The position numbers and the translations under genes were made by a program. A DNA stretch of 28,830 bases from CAYPCH01 sp964409165. GTDB lineage: Bacteria > Bacillota > Clostridia > Acetivibrionales > Acetivibrionaceae. Where the stretch lies: contig CAYPCH010000038.1 in NCBI GenBank assembly GCA_964409165.1, positions 1-28,830 on the forward strand, read 5' to 3'. Each line of letters begins with the position of its first letter. Position 1 is the stretch's first letter. Under the pieces are notes generated by a model that worked only from the letters and a program-made list of their open reading frames with translations, was not told where the DNA came from and ran no database searches. Positions 7,229-15,398 of this stretch are shown here, one piece after another.

Positions 7229-8392
7229 TTATTCTATGCATCCATTTGCAACTGCTCTTACACGAAGATGGTGTTGCTCTTCCATATTCGGATCCATTTG
7301 GTGCATATAAACAACGGAAAACCCCTCTTTGGGATCAATACTTACATAAGTACCCATCATTCCTGTCCAGCCAAATTCTCCAATTGATCCATTGGAATGT
7401 CCCTCCGCTGTGTTCATCAATGTCCTGACTCCTAGACCATATCCATATCCCGCCAAATATGAACCGTTAAAATCCTCCAACTGTTCCTTATTCAAATGAT
7501 TCGTCCTCAATAAGTCTATGGTCTTTCTACCAATAATTCTTTCTCCGTTGTACACTCCTCCATTTGCCAACATCTGTGAGAATTTGAGATAATCATTAAC
7601 GGTAGAATAAAGCCCAAAGCCTCCAGCCTCATATATTGCATCCGGCTGATGAAATGTATCCATTGGACCTGGAATTTTTATAAGCTCTCCTTGAGCATTT
7701 CTTCTGTAATAGGAAATCATCCTGGTTTCAATATCGTCGCAGTAACGGTAGCCTGTACTCTTCATTCCCAAAGGTTCAAATATTTCATCCCGCAAGAACT
7801 GCTCTACAGTCTTTCCAGAGATAACTTGGATCAACCCAGCTACTATATCATGTCCATAACCGTACAGCCAGTGGGTTCCCGGATTAAATGCAACAGGTAC
7901 ACTCCCCATTGCCTTTACCTCAGTAACAATATTGTATTTACCATACTTTTTTTCCAATTCATCTCTTACTCTTCTCATTTCTTTGGCAGTGGGTAATTCT
8001 GAAAAAGGATACGGCATGCCTATAGACATATTGAATGCATGTTTAATTAATATAGGATTTTCCGCTTTTTTTGTATGGATATCCCCTCCAGGGTCTGTAA
8101 CAAATACCTGTGTGTCCCTATATTCAGGAAAATACTCATACACCGGCTCATCGAGCAAAAACTTTCCCCTTTCAAACAACATCATAGCCGCTGTGCATAT
8201 GACCACTTTTGTCATTGAAAACAGGCGATAGACAGTATCTTGGGTAACAGGTCTTTTTTCTTCCAAATCAGCATACCCAAAATAACCCTCGTATAAGGTT
8301 TTTCCATCCTTTGCAACTGCGCAGCCACATCCCGGAAGTCCATTCTTTATAAACTGCTCCAATAACATAGATAAATCTTCAATTTTTGCCAT
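7229..8392 (-). CDS. Cytoplasmic serine hydrolase of the beta-lactamase/esterase (class C-like) family
   Basis: This 387-residue protein belongs to the beta-lactamase-related serine hydrolases (EstB-like esterases and D-aminopeptidases). The SxxK motif is RLFSMTKVV (Ser59, Lys62). The second motif tyrosine is probably in HWLYGYGHD, and a late GHSNGSIGEFGWTG segment stands in for the KTG-type motif. No signal peptide or membrane segment is seen, so it should act inside the cell. The start ATG has AAGGAGA eight bases upstream. It is the last gene of the sugar-importer operon, 45 bases after the binding protein, which suggests it acts on an imported compound, for instance removing an acyl group from an oligosaccharide. 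That role is an inference, and a true beta-lactamase is unlikely. Confidence 0.85.
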   Translation of the reverse strand: MAKIEDLSMLLEQFIKNGLPGCGCAVAKDGKTLYEGYFGYADLEEKRPVTQDTVYRLFSMTKVVICTAAMMLFERGKFLLDEPVYEYFPEYRDTQVFVTDPGGDIHTKKAENPILIKHAFNMSIGMPYPFSELPTAKEMRRVRDELEKKYGKYNIVTEVKAMGSVPVAFNPGTHWLYGYGHDIVAGLIQVISGKTVEQFLRDEIFEPLGMKSTGYRYCDDIETRMISYYRRNAQGELIKIPGPMDTFHQPDAIYEAGGFGLYSTVNDYLKFSQMLANGGVYNGERIIGRKTIDLLRTNHLNKEQLEDFNGSYLAGYGYGLGVRTLMNTAEGHSNGSIGEFGWTGMMGTYVSIDPKEGFSVVYMHQMDPNMEEQHHLRVRAVANGCIE

Positions 8393-8437
8393 GCTACTTG
8401 TCTCCTTTTTTAGTATGAAACTATCAATTCGCCAATG

Positions 8438-9922
8438 CTACTTTTTCTTTTCCAAAAACTCATCAAGCTGTCTTTGTGCCTCTGCAATTACTTTGTCAAC
8501 CCCTGCATCTTCCATGGCTGCCTTCATTTTGGGGTAGTGAACATCATATTCAACAATACCTGAACCTATCGGTTTACCGTACTCGTTGCCTACTGTTGCC
8601 AAAGCCGCAATTTCTGTCTTAACAGGTTCTGTATTAAAAATCCATCCCAATGTCTTTGATATTGCAGCAGACTTGTTAAAGGCATTCATCTTTTCCCATT
8701 TGTCAGTACTTTCATTGACCCATAGGTAATCAAGGAATTGATTTCCTCCCATTGCCCACTGTGCAATACCTGTATAACCCGATGTATTTGCATCAACACC
8801 ATCAGCAAAATCAATCTGGTTTTCACCTATTTTTTTATAGTGTTTCTCCTCGATACCCCATGATAACAGATTCTTGACCTCCTTGTCACTAAACAACAAA
8901 TTCATAAACATCATAGCTTTATCAGGGTTTTTGGATGTTCTTGGAATTACAAGCATTGAATTTGTCAGGTCTCCGGTGCACGCAACAGGTTTCAAATCTG
9001 CGTAGGCATTAACCTGAACCAATTCATAACCTAACTGAGCTTCCATTTCTTTAGCTTTTCCCGGCTTTAGCTGTTCACCCCACATAAATGCTTTCTGTGC
9101 TTTTTTAATTGGCATTCCATCCTTAAGCGTGGCAACATCATTATTGATGTATCCCTTTTGATACCAGTCTCTTGTCAATTTTGCAATCCGTATAAACTCG
9201 GGAGTTTCTTGCATATTATATACTTTCATTTCGCCCGTTGCTGTTTTTTTCACGCCAATTGGAATTTCTGTCTGGATAATATTTTCATAGAAGTCCTGAA
9301 GAAAATATGAAGAATGATCCGCCTGTATCGAGAGGAATGGAACTACTCCCGGTTCATTCTCTTTAATAACTTTGAGCATCGGTTCAAAGTCCTCCGGTTT
9401 TTTAATAGCTGAAAGGTCAAAGTTATATTTTTCTGCAAGTGCTTTGTTTACAAGAACTCCTCCTACGCCGAGCATATCCTTCGAAGTTGGAATTGCGTAA
9501 AGTTTTTCGTCAATTTTCGGTGCCTCAAGGTATGCCGGATTTATATTGGCAACAATATCCTTACCGTGTTCTGCCAACAAATCATCCAATGGCAAAAACG
9601 CCTGTTGTGAAACATAATTTGAGTATCCCCACCATGACGGTGAAAACATTATGTCAATTGTTTTACCGGATGCAATTGCAAGCTTTTGCTGCTCCTGGTA
9701 GCTATCCCAGAAAAAATAATTCAACTTTATTGTAGCGCCTATCTTTTCTTTCAGAATTTTGTTTACCTCATCTTCTACCAGCTTGATATCTTTGCACTGC
9801 GGGGCAAGAAAATAGCAGTTCAATACCGGTTCCTTATTTGACTGCTCACAACCTGTAAGCATAAGCCCAAGAACCATAATAATTACCATAGCCATACATG
9901 TTATTTTTTTGATTTTTGACAT
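8438..9922 (-). CDS. Sugar-binding lipoprotein of a CUT1 ABC importer
   Basis: This is an extracellular solute-binding protein of the LplA/YtcQ type, about 494 residues. The lipobox is GLMLTGCEQ, so the mature protein is anchored by a lipidated cysteine. The start is taken as ATG 9922, not an in-frame codon at 9961, because AGGAGG lies just before ATG 9922 and the signal peptide MSKIKKITCMAMVIIMV begins there. The mature part has the usual ABC binding-protein segments (LAIASGKTIDIMFSPSWWGY, KNPDKAMMFMNLLFSDKEV). It follows two permease genes, with a 203-base gap that holds two direct copies of TAAGTAATAGC (10006-10016, 10021-10031). The ligand is probably a xylan- or arabinoxylan-derived oligosaccharide, judged only from neighbours. 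Confidence 0.9.
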   Translation of the reverse strand: MSKIKKITCMAMVIIMVLGLMLTGCEQSNKEPVLNCYFLAPQCKDIKLVEDEVNKILKEKIGATIKLNYFFWDSYQEQQKLAIASGKTIDIMFSPSWWGYSNYVSQQAFLPLDDLLAEHGKDIVANINPAYLEAPKIDEKLYAIPTSKDMLGVGGVLVNKALAEKYNFDLSAIKKPEDFEPMLKVIKENEPGVVPFLSIQADHSSYFLQDFYENIIQTEIPIGVKKTATGEMKVYNMQETPEFIRIAKLTRDWYQKGYINNDVATLKDGMPIKKAQKAFMWGEQLKPGKAKEMEAQLGYELVQVNAYADLKPVACTGDLTNSMLVIPRTSKNPDKAMMFMNLLFSDKEVKNLLSWGIEEKHYKKIGENQIDFADGVDANTSGYTGIAQWAMGGNQFLDYLWVNESTDKWEKMNAFNKSAAISKTLGWIFNTEPVKTEIAALATVGNEYGKPIGSGIVEYDVHYPKMKAAMEDAGVDKVIAEAQRQLDEFLEKKK

Positions 9923-10125
9923 TACAACTCCTCCTAAATTTTTATCTTTTTTTAATACCAAGGAATGATTGAAATATTACTTCCTCTTATCACAAACCCT
10001 AAAATTAAGTAATAGCAAAATAAGTAATAGCGAAAGTTATATCTCTATCAATTCCAAAGAATATTCACTAAATTAATGTCCTCACAAAAACAAACCGTAA
10101 TTACTACTATAGTTTTCATATTAAC

Positions 10126-11049
10126 TCAACCCTTGACAGCCCCTATTGTCAGTCCTTTAATAAAATATTTCTGGAAGAAAGGATATGCAAAAACAATAGG
10201 TCCTATTCCAATGATTGCCATAGCCATACGCAAAGTTTCTCCTGGTATTTTTGCCAACTCGCTTGAAGTAGTACCAAGCGTCGCAGTGCTTGATGATGTA
10301 AGAAATTCTATTGTTCTAAGAGCTTGATACATAGAATACTGAATATTATAATACTTTGGACTTCTTATATATAACAGGCAAAGATACCAGTCATTCCAGT
10401 ATGCAAGTACTGAAAAGAGTCCTATTGTAGCAATAACAGGAACTGATAATGGCATAACAATACTGAAAAAAATCCTAAATTCGCTTGCACCATCAATTCT
10501 CGCCGACTCCAGTATCGATTCTGGCAAATTGGCTGCAAGATATGTCTTTACAACCAGAACATTAAATGCCGGGACAAGCAAAGGCAAAATTAACGCAATA
10601 GGATTATCCTCTAATCTAAGATATCGTGTATATAGGATATACCATGGCACCAGACCACCCTGAAAAAGCATAGTGAAAAATATATAAAAAGAAAAGAAAT
10701 TTCTATACTTGAATGTTTTTCTGGAAATAGGATAAGCAAACATCATGGTCAAAAGAATACTTAAAACTGTACCTATAATACTCACCCCGATTGTCACACC
10801 ATAAGCCCTTAATATCTTTTCAGAATTCAAAAACAAGTATTTGTATGCGCTTAAGCTTATTTTATTTGGGAAAAAAGAATACCCGTTTTCAACAAGTGAA
10901 ATTTCATCAGTGATCGAAACCATAAAAATCAAAAAAAGCGGCGCCAAGCAAGCAATGCAATATAAGGTAAATATTGTATTGAAAACCGCATTAGTTTTTG
11001 ACGAAATTGAGTTTAATCCAATTTTACTTTTTACAGCCTTTTCAACCAT
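10126..11049 (-). CDS. CUT1 ABC importer permease, LplC/MalG type
   Basis: This inner-membrane permease has 307 residues and about six transmembrane helices. The EAA loop that contacts the ATPase reads ESARIDGASEFRIFFSIVMP. The N-terminus (KAVKSKIGLNS) is short and cytoplasmic. ATG 11049 is chosen because GGAGG lies five bases upstream, whereas an ATG twelve bases earlier overlaps that ribosome site. It starts 14 bases after the other permease gene, so the two are co-transcribed. No ATPase gene is present in the window. Importers of this family often share a distant MsmX/UgpC-type ATPase. Confidence 0.92.
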   Translation of the reverse strand: MVEKAVKSKIGLNSISSKTNAVFNTIFTLYCIACLAPLFLIFMVSITDEISLVENGYSFFPNKISLSAYKYLFLNSEKILRAYGVTIGVSIIGTVLSILLTMMFAYPISRKTFKYRNFFSFYIFFTMLFQGGLVPWYILYTRYLRLEDNPIALILPLLVPAFNVLVVKTYLAANLPESILESARIDGASEFRIFFSIVMPLSVPVIATIGLFSVLAYWNDWYLCLLYIRSPKYYNIQYSMYQALRTIEFLTSSSTATLGTTSSELAKIPGETLRMAMAIIGIGPIVFAYPFFQKYFIKGLTIGAVKG

Positions 11050-11062
11050 AGAATCCTCCAAA

Positions 11063-12040
11063 TCAAAATATTTTATTTTCTTTGCTGATTTTTCCTATAC
11101 CCCAATTAGCCAGAAGCACGAGTACAAAGCCTACCACCGATTGATACAATCCTGCCGCAGATGACATACCAAGGTCACCACTGTAAATAAGTGCATTGTA
11201 TATATACGTGTCAAGAACCTCTGTTGTTGGCTTAAGAAGACCTTGTTGCATCGGAACTTGATAGAAGAGACCAAAATCCGCTCTGAAAATATTTCCGATT
11301 GCCATTATTGTTGTTATAACCATTAGAGGTATTAAAAAAGGTATTGTAATGGATTTGATTTGCTGAAATTTGCTTGCACCATCTAAAACCGCGGCTTCAT
11401 AATATTCCTGGTCTATGCCCGTTATTCCGGCAAGATAGATTACAATTCCGTAGCCTATGGTTTTCCATGTGTTAACAATAGGTATTATAATAGGCCAATA
11501 TTTCGACTCAGTAAACCAGTCTATCGGCATTAGTTTAAAGACCGTTACCAACGACTTATTATAAAATCCGTTAGGGCTTAATATGGAGTATACAAGATAA
11601 GCTACAACTACCCATGAAAGAAAATAAGGTAGGAATATAACCGATTGGTAAAACTTGGCCAAGAGCTTGTTTTTAAGTTCATTTAATATTATTGCAACCG
11701 TTACTGCAATTATAAGTCCCAGAACAATAAAAACAAGGTTATACGCAATAGTATTTCGGGTAATCATCCATGCGTTTCTTGATTTAAAGAGAAATTCGAA
11801 GTTCTTAAGACCACACCACGGACTGCCTAAAAATCCGTCAGCATAGTTAAAGTTTTTAAAAGCAATAATAACACCGAACATAGGTAAATAATTATTGATA
11901 AAAATAAAAACAAACGGCGGCAGAAGCATTAAAAACAATTGCTTATTTTTAATTAATTCTTTAATAAATTCAGGAAACTTTTTCTTTGTTTTTATCACAG
12001 CTCCCAAGTTGGATTCAAGGTTTATATTCTGTTGCTGCAT
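11063..12040 (-). CDS. CUT1 ABC importer permease, LplB type
   Basis: This is the first gene of the importer operon, about 325 residues, with a cytoplasmic N-terminus (MQQQNINLESNLG) and about six membrane helices. The EAA loop is EAAVLDGASKFQQIKSITIP. The conserved PMFGVIIAFKNF and WKTIGYGIVIYLAGI segments are typical of LplB-like permeases. ATG 12040 is favoured over an in-frame start 36 bases upstream because AAAGGGGAA precedes it by about seven bases. It forms a heterodimer with the next gene's product. Its promoter was not clearly found in the AT-rich 190 bases before it. Confidence 0.92.
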   Translation of the reverse strand: MQQQNINLESNLGAVIKTKKKFPEFIKELIKNKQLFLMLLPPFVFIFINNYLPMFGVIIAFKNFNYADGFLGSPWCGLKNFEFLFKSRNAWMITRNTIAYNLVFIVLGLIIAVTVAIILNELKNKLLAKFYQSVIFLPYFLSWVVVAYLVYSILSPNGFYNKSLVTVFKLMPIDWFTESKYWPIIIPIVNTWKTIGYGIVIYLAGITGIDQEYYEAAVLDGASKFQQIKSITIPFLIPLMVITTIMAIGNIFRADFGLFYQVPMQQGLLKPTTEVLDTYIYNALIYSGDLGMSSAAGLYQSVVGFVLVLLANWGIGKISKENKIF

Positions 12041-12230
12041 AACTATATTCCCCTTTAAATATAATTTATAATACAATTTATATATTAATTTTTCTGTTTC
12101 TATTTATTTAACCCATAGTTCAAACCTATCATGCTGTACAGCCTACTTGTAACAGTATTTCTTTCTCATCGATGGTACTCAATTTTTTGTCTCCTTCATT
12201 TTACTCAAAAAGACTTAAAAAAGACCTATA
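12041..12230. other. Intergenic region before the importer operon
   Basis: This AT-rich stretch must hold the importer promoter. Several TATAAT-like minus-strand sequences lie at 12050-12080, but no -35 box at the right distance convinced me. No inverted repeat comparable to those upstream of the enzyme genes was seen. Confidence 0.4.
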
Positions 12231-12266
12231 AAAGAAGAAAAGGAGTTTTAAACAAAACTCCTCTTC
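12231..12266 (-). terminator. Rho-independent terminator of the GH11/GH10 xylanase gene
   Basis: AGGAGTTTT (12241-12249) pairs perfectly with AAAACTCCT (12254-12262) around a 4-base loop. On the minus strand the stem is followed by TTTTCTTCTTTT. It lies 15-40 bases past the xylanase stop. Confidence 0.85.
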
Positions 12267-12276
12267 TGTTTTTAAA

Positions 12277-14679
12277 CTAAAGACCAAGCGCTTCTTTTAA
12301 AGCTTCTTGTAACGAATTATATGCTGGTTTGGGATTCAAATTTTTATCATAAATCAAAGCATTGTCAGTGCCTGGGAAAACTCCCGGAACCCATGAATAT
12401 TTATCTGTAAATCCCCAAACTACAAAGGTAGTTACATTTGGATTTCTAAGACAAATCTGCATCAAAGACTTGTAGTTGCTTGCCTGAGTCTGGAATGCTT
12501 GATTCTGGTTATCAGAGGTTGATACGCGTATATCCATTTCAGTAAAAGAAACCTTTATTCCGAGCTCTGCATAACGCTTGACATTCTGCTCTATTGCTGA
12601 AATTTGGGAAGCACTCATTCCATTGATAAAGTGGCATTGGAAGCCTACTCCATCAATAGGTATACCTCTATCAACCATACTTTTGATCATTTTATAGGTG
12701 AAATTGGACTTCGCACCCATATCTTCTATATTGTAGTCATTATAATACAGAAGCGCACTAGAATCAGCCTTTCTTGCTGTTTGGAAGGCTATATCTATAA
12801 AATCTGAACCGATTGCATTTGTCCAGACACTTCTTCTGAGTGAGTTACCACTGTCATCAACAGCTTCGTTGACAACATCCCATTCCTGGACTTTTCCCTT
12901 ATAGTGAGTCATAACTTTGTTTATGTGATTATTCATTGCAGAAATCAACGAATCACGATTCCAATTTCCATTGGAAACCCATCCCGGAATTTGGTTATGC
13001 CATAAAAGTGTATGACCTCTCACTTCCATATTGTTGCTCTGGGCAAAACTCACTAGTTTATCACCATTTCCAAAGTTGAAGCTATTCTGTTGCGGCTCTA
13101 AAGCATCAAATTTCATTTCATTTTCAGCTACTACCATTGCAAATTCTTTTTTCAGAATACTGTCATAAGTTGCACCTGTTTGATTGCCGAACCATTGACT
13201 GTTAACACATGTTCCAAATTTCTTACCATTTGCCGCAGCATAATCTTTCAGTGCAGTTCCTGAAAGAACAGGTGGTGTAGTATTAACAGGAGGTCTTGTA
13301 GTTACCACAGTGCCTTGTCCTGGAAAAGTCGTTATAAGCCCAAGGATGTATCTTTTGATTAGTGCATAGTCTGTTGAATCTACACTTCCGTCACCATTGG
13401 TGTCGGCTTTTGACAATGCGTTTCCTGCAAGGGGATTAGTTCCCAGAATATGCCTTTTCAACAATGCATAATCAGTCGAATCAACTGTTCCGTCACTATT
13501 TAAATCTCCCACATTTCCTCCAGCAGGAGGATTCGTATATACCGGCGGATTAGTATTTACTGTACCTGTGCCAAATATAAAGTTGTCAAAATTAACAGGA
13601 CCTGAAAATTTAAAGTAAAGATCTTTAGATCCAGAAAGCCCGCTTACTGTAGTAGACATTTCCTCATATGCATCCCAGTCACCTGTTCCGGGAACTGAAA
13701 GAGTTCCTGCTATAGGACCGGATGCACTGCCTGTTCTTATTTCAATATCGGTAGGTGTGGTGTTTCCATTTGCAACTGTCGCTGTGAATGACGATGCTCC
13801 GTTACCAAAGTTAACATTGCCAAACATCACAGAATCGCCGCTTTCAATATATCCAATACCGATCCCTATATTCTCAATGGTTGAAGAGTTCATAGAGTCG
13901 TAGTCTTCAGCTTCTAGTGTGGTAAATGCATTCTTTGGAGATGGTGGTGTAGTCGGTCCCGGAGGTGTTGTAGGAGTAGTCGAACCACCCATGGAAAGAT
14001 TCATTTTAGTCATATTGGCCTGACCGCTACTTTGATAACCTTCTACAACCATAGTAACTTCATGCATTTTTCCCATCCTCATGCCTTTTGCTTCCCACTG
14101 CTTGAAGTGTTCGTTGACAGTAATGATACCACTTGTTCTTTTAGAAGTCCTTATACTCCAATACTGCTGAAAAGTAGTGTCGCCTATAATGGAAGGTCCT
14201 GTTCTTGAGTTCTGGTATACTTCATATGTACCGCCGTCAACAGTAATAGTTCCTTTCATGGGTATACCATTTCCCGGTGGCTTCCAGGTACCATAGCTCT
14301 CTATTATGTAATACTCAACAAGCGGTTCTTTTGTCCACCCATATACTGACATGTATGAGTTACCGTTCGGCCTATAGTCACAGGCGTAATCAATAATAAT
14401 ATTCCCATAATCCTGCCATGCCTTGGTTGAACCCAGTCTCTTACCTGTACGGAATAATATATTGTTTATATTACTCCACGAACAACTGAACGTACCTCCA
14501 CCATTTAGAGTCATGGTCCCAGTCCCATTGTCCTTCCAGTATTCGTAGTCGTAGCCATCAAAACTACCCGTCGTATTTGATGTAAGAGTCGATCCAGCAT
14601 ATACATTTACTGCTAATAAACTGGACAAGATGGCAAAACACATTACTACTGACAAAATTACCCCAATTTTCTTCTTCAC
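12277..14679 (-). CDS. Secreted bifunctional xylanase GH11-CBM6-dockerin-GH10
   Basis: This 800-residue cellulosomal endo-xylanase carries two unrelated catalytic domains. Numbering from GTG 14679: signal peptide 1-28; GH11 about 31-232 with nucleophile Glu122 (EPLVEYY) and acid Glu213 (VVEGYQSSG); Thr/Pro linker; CBM6 254-370; dockerin 391-452 with two STDYAL repeats; linker; GH10 472-800 with acid Glu605 (WDVVNEAVDD) and nucleophile Glu714 (SFTEMDIR). The GTG is preferred because AGGGGAG sits six bases before it, inside codons of an ATG 18 bases upstream that itself lacks a good ribosome site. C. thermocellum XynA is GH11-CBM6-Doc with a deacetylase, and XynZ is CE1-CBM6-Doc-GH10, so this protein looks like a combination of the two. 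The promoter lies at 14953-14981. Confidence 0.93.
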   Translation of the reverse strand: MKKKIGVILSVVMCFAILSSLLAVNVYAGSTLTSNTTGSFDGYDYEYWKDNGTGTMTLNGGGTFSCSWSNINNILFRTGKRLGSTKAWQDYGNIIIDYACDYRPNGNSYMSVYGWTKEPLVEYYIIESYGTWKPPGNGIPMKGTITVDGGTYEVYQNSRTGPSIIGDTTFQQYWSIRTSKRTSGIITVNEHFKQWEAKGMRMGKMHEVTMVVEGYQSSGQANMTKMNLSMGGSTTPTTPPGPTTPPSPKNAFTTLEAEDYDSMNSSTIENIGIGIGYIESGDSVMFGNVNFGNGASSFTATVANGNTTPTDIEIRTGSASGPIAGTLSVPGTGDWDAYEEMSTTVSGLSGSKDLYFKFSGPVNFDNFIFGTGTVNTNPPVYTNPPAGGNVGDLNSDGTVDSTDYALLKRHILGTNPLAGNALSKADTNGDGSVDSTDYALIKRYILGLITTFPGQGTVVTTRPPVNTTPPVLSGTALKDYAAANGKKFGTCVNSQWFGNQTGATYDSILKKEFAMVVAENEMKFDALEPQQNSFNFGNGDKLVSFAQSNNMEVRGHTLLWHNQIPGWVSNGNWNRDSLISAMNNHINKVMTHYKGKVQEWDVVNEAVDDSGNSLRRSVWTNAIGSDFIDIAFQTARKADSSALLYYNDYNIEDMGAKSNFTYKMIKSMVDRGIPIDGVGFQCHFINGMSASQISAIEQNVKRYAELGIKVSFTEMDIRVSTSDNQNQAFQTQASNYKSLMQICLRNPNVTTFVVWGFTDKYSWVPGVFPGTDNALIYDKNLNPKPAYNSLQEALKEALGL

Positions 14680-14880
14680 TTTACGCTCCCCTTTCATACT
14701 TTAGGTTTATATTTATATTAATAATTTATATAAAACCGTAATCCTTTGATTTACAGGACTACAGAATATATTCTTCTTTTTTTAGCTTAGTCTGCTTTGA
14801 AAGTATAAGTAGCTGTTATCATTTCAACGTTTAGTAATAAAAAGATATTGTAGGCAATCAGCAATAACTATTAAATATAC

Positions 14881-14916
14881 GCTACAACATGTACGCATGT
14901 GCATACATGTTGTAGC
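14881..14916 (-). promoter_or_regulatory. Inverted repeat in the GH11/GH10 leader (operator or RNA hairpin)
   Basis: GCTACAACATGTACGC (14881-14896) and 14901-14916 are complementary over 16 bp around an ATGT loop, with one exception that is a G-U pair in the minus-strand RNA. Its 26-base core (14886-14911) matches the GH43 leader repeat in 22 positions. No minus-strand gene lies upstream of it, so it cannot be a terminator of another unit. Confidence 0.75.
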
Positions 14917-14952
14917 CGAGGAAGTAAGTATTACTTGTCATAATACACCTTT

Positions 14953-14981
14953 ATTATAGAATACGATATAGGTATTGTCAA
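14953..14981 (-). promoter_or_regulatory. Consensus sigma-A promoter of the GH11/GH10 gene
   Basis: Minus-strand TTGACA (14981-14976) and TATAAT (14958-14953) are exact and 17 bases apart. The start should fall near 14946, giving a leader of about 265 bases to GTG 14679 that includes the 14881-14916 inverted repeat. Confidence 0.85.
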
Positions 14982-15120
14982 TATCCTTTAGAGAAATTAT
15001 ATATGCTATACGTAAACAATTGATATCTTCAAATTTGTGTTACTAAATTGGGCATTTTCTCATATATCCGATTCAAAAATTACATCTGATCGGAACCGGG
15101 TTAACTGCTTTTTTGACCTA

Positions 15121-15227
15121 TACAAGAATTCCTGAACCCAATTCGAAGCTTGGAAAATGTAAAAAAAGATTATTTAAATACTAACATGGTCTTTCTAATC
15201 AGTGCAATAAGTGTTTAAAAATATTAA
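15121..15227 (+). repeat. Decayed repeat copy 1, upstream of licB
   Basis: This stretch reads in one plus-strand frame as FLNPIRSLENVKKDYLNTNM then VFLISAISV and a stop. It resembles 19344-19459, which reads LKPISDLEKEEVYF and ends DCLNTNIVFLISAIVF and a stop. DNA identity is highest over TTTAAATACTAACAT and TAATCAGTGCAATA. It has an internal deletion relative to copy 2. The parent gene is not recognised. The rest of 14982-15120 shows nothing I can identify. Confidence 0.6.
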
Positions 15228-15232
15228 AAAAG

Positions 15233-15259
15233 GAAGCAACAGAACCGTCCCTTTGCTTC
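15233..15259. repeat. Short hairpin with an AGAACCGTCCC loop
   Basis: GAAGCAA (15233-15239) pairs with TTGCTTC (15253-15259) around a loop containing AGAACCGTCCC. Hairpins with GGGACGGTTCT cores are, to my recollection, scattered in many clostridial genomes. It ends four bases before the licB -35 box. Confidence 0.5.
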
Positions 15260-15262
15260 TTA

Positions 15263-15291
15263 TTGACAAAAATATTATTATGACTTACAAT
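15263..15291 (+). promoter_or_regulatory. Sigma-A promoter of licB
   Basis: TTGACA (15263-15268), 17 bases, TACAAT (15286-15291). The start should lie near 15298, inside the palindrome at 15294-15311, so a protein bound there would block RNA polymerase. Confidence 0.85.
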
Positions 15292-15293
15292 GT

Positions 15294-15311
15294 AACTAAC
15301 ACGTGTTAGTT
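15294..15311 (+). promoter_or_regulatory. Palindromic operator at the licB transcription start
   Basis: AACTAACACGTGTTAGTT is a perfect 18-bp palindrome with a central CG, the form favoured by LacI-family repressors. The LacI-type gene at 16489-17580 is the obvious candidate to bind it. It starts two bases after the -10 box. Confidence 0.75.
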
Positions 15312-15350
15312 GTTAAGTAATGCCATATTGATAACCTTTATTACTTAACA
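15311..15350 (+). promoter_or_regulatory. Inverted repeat in the licB leader
   Basis: TGTTAAGTAAT (15311-15321) and ATTACTTAACA (15340-15350) are perfectly complementary 11-mers separated by 18 bases. TTAAGTAAT also occurs just past the starts of the GH43 gene, and AAGTAATACTT past those of both other enzyme genes. It may be a second operator or a leader stem. Confidence 0.55.
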
Positions 15351-15398
15351 GTAAAACTAAAATTATATTCATTAGCAACCATAAAGGGGAGATTGTTT

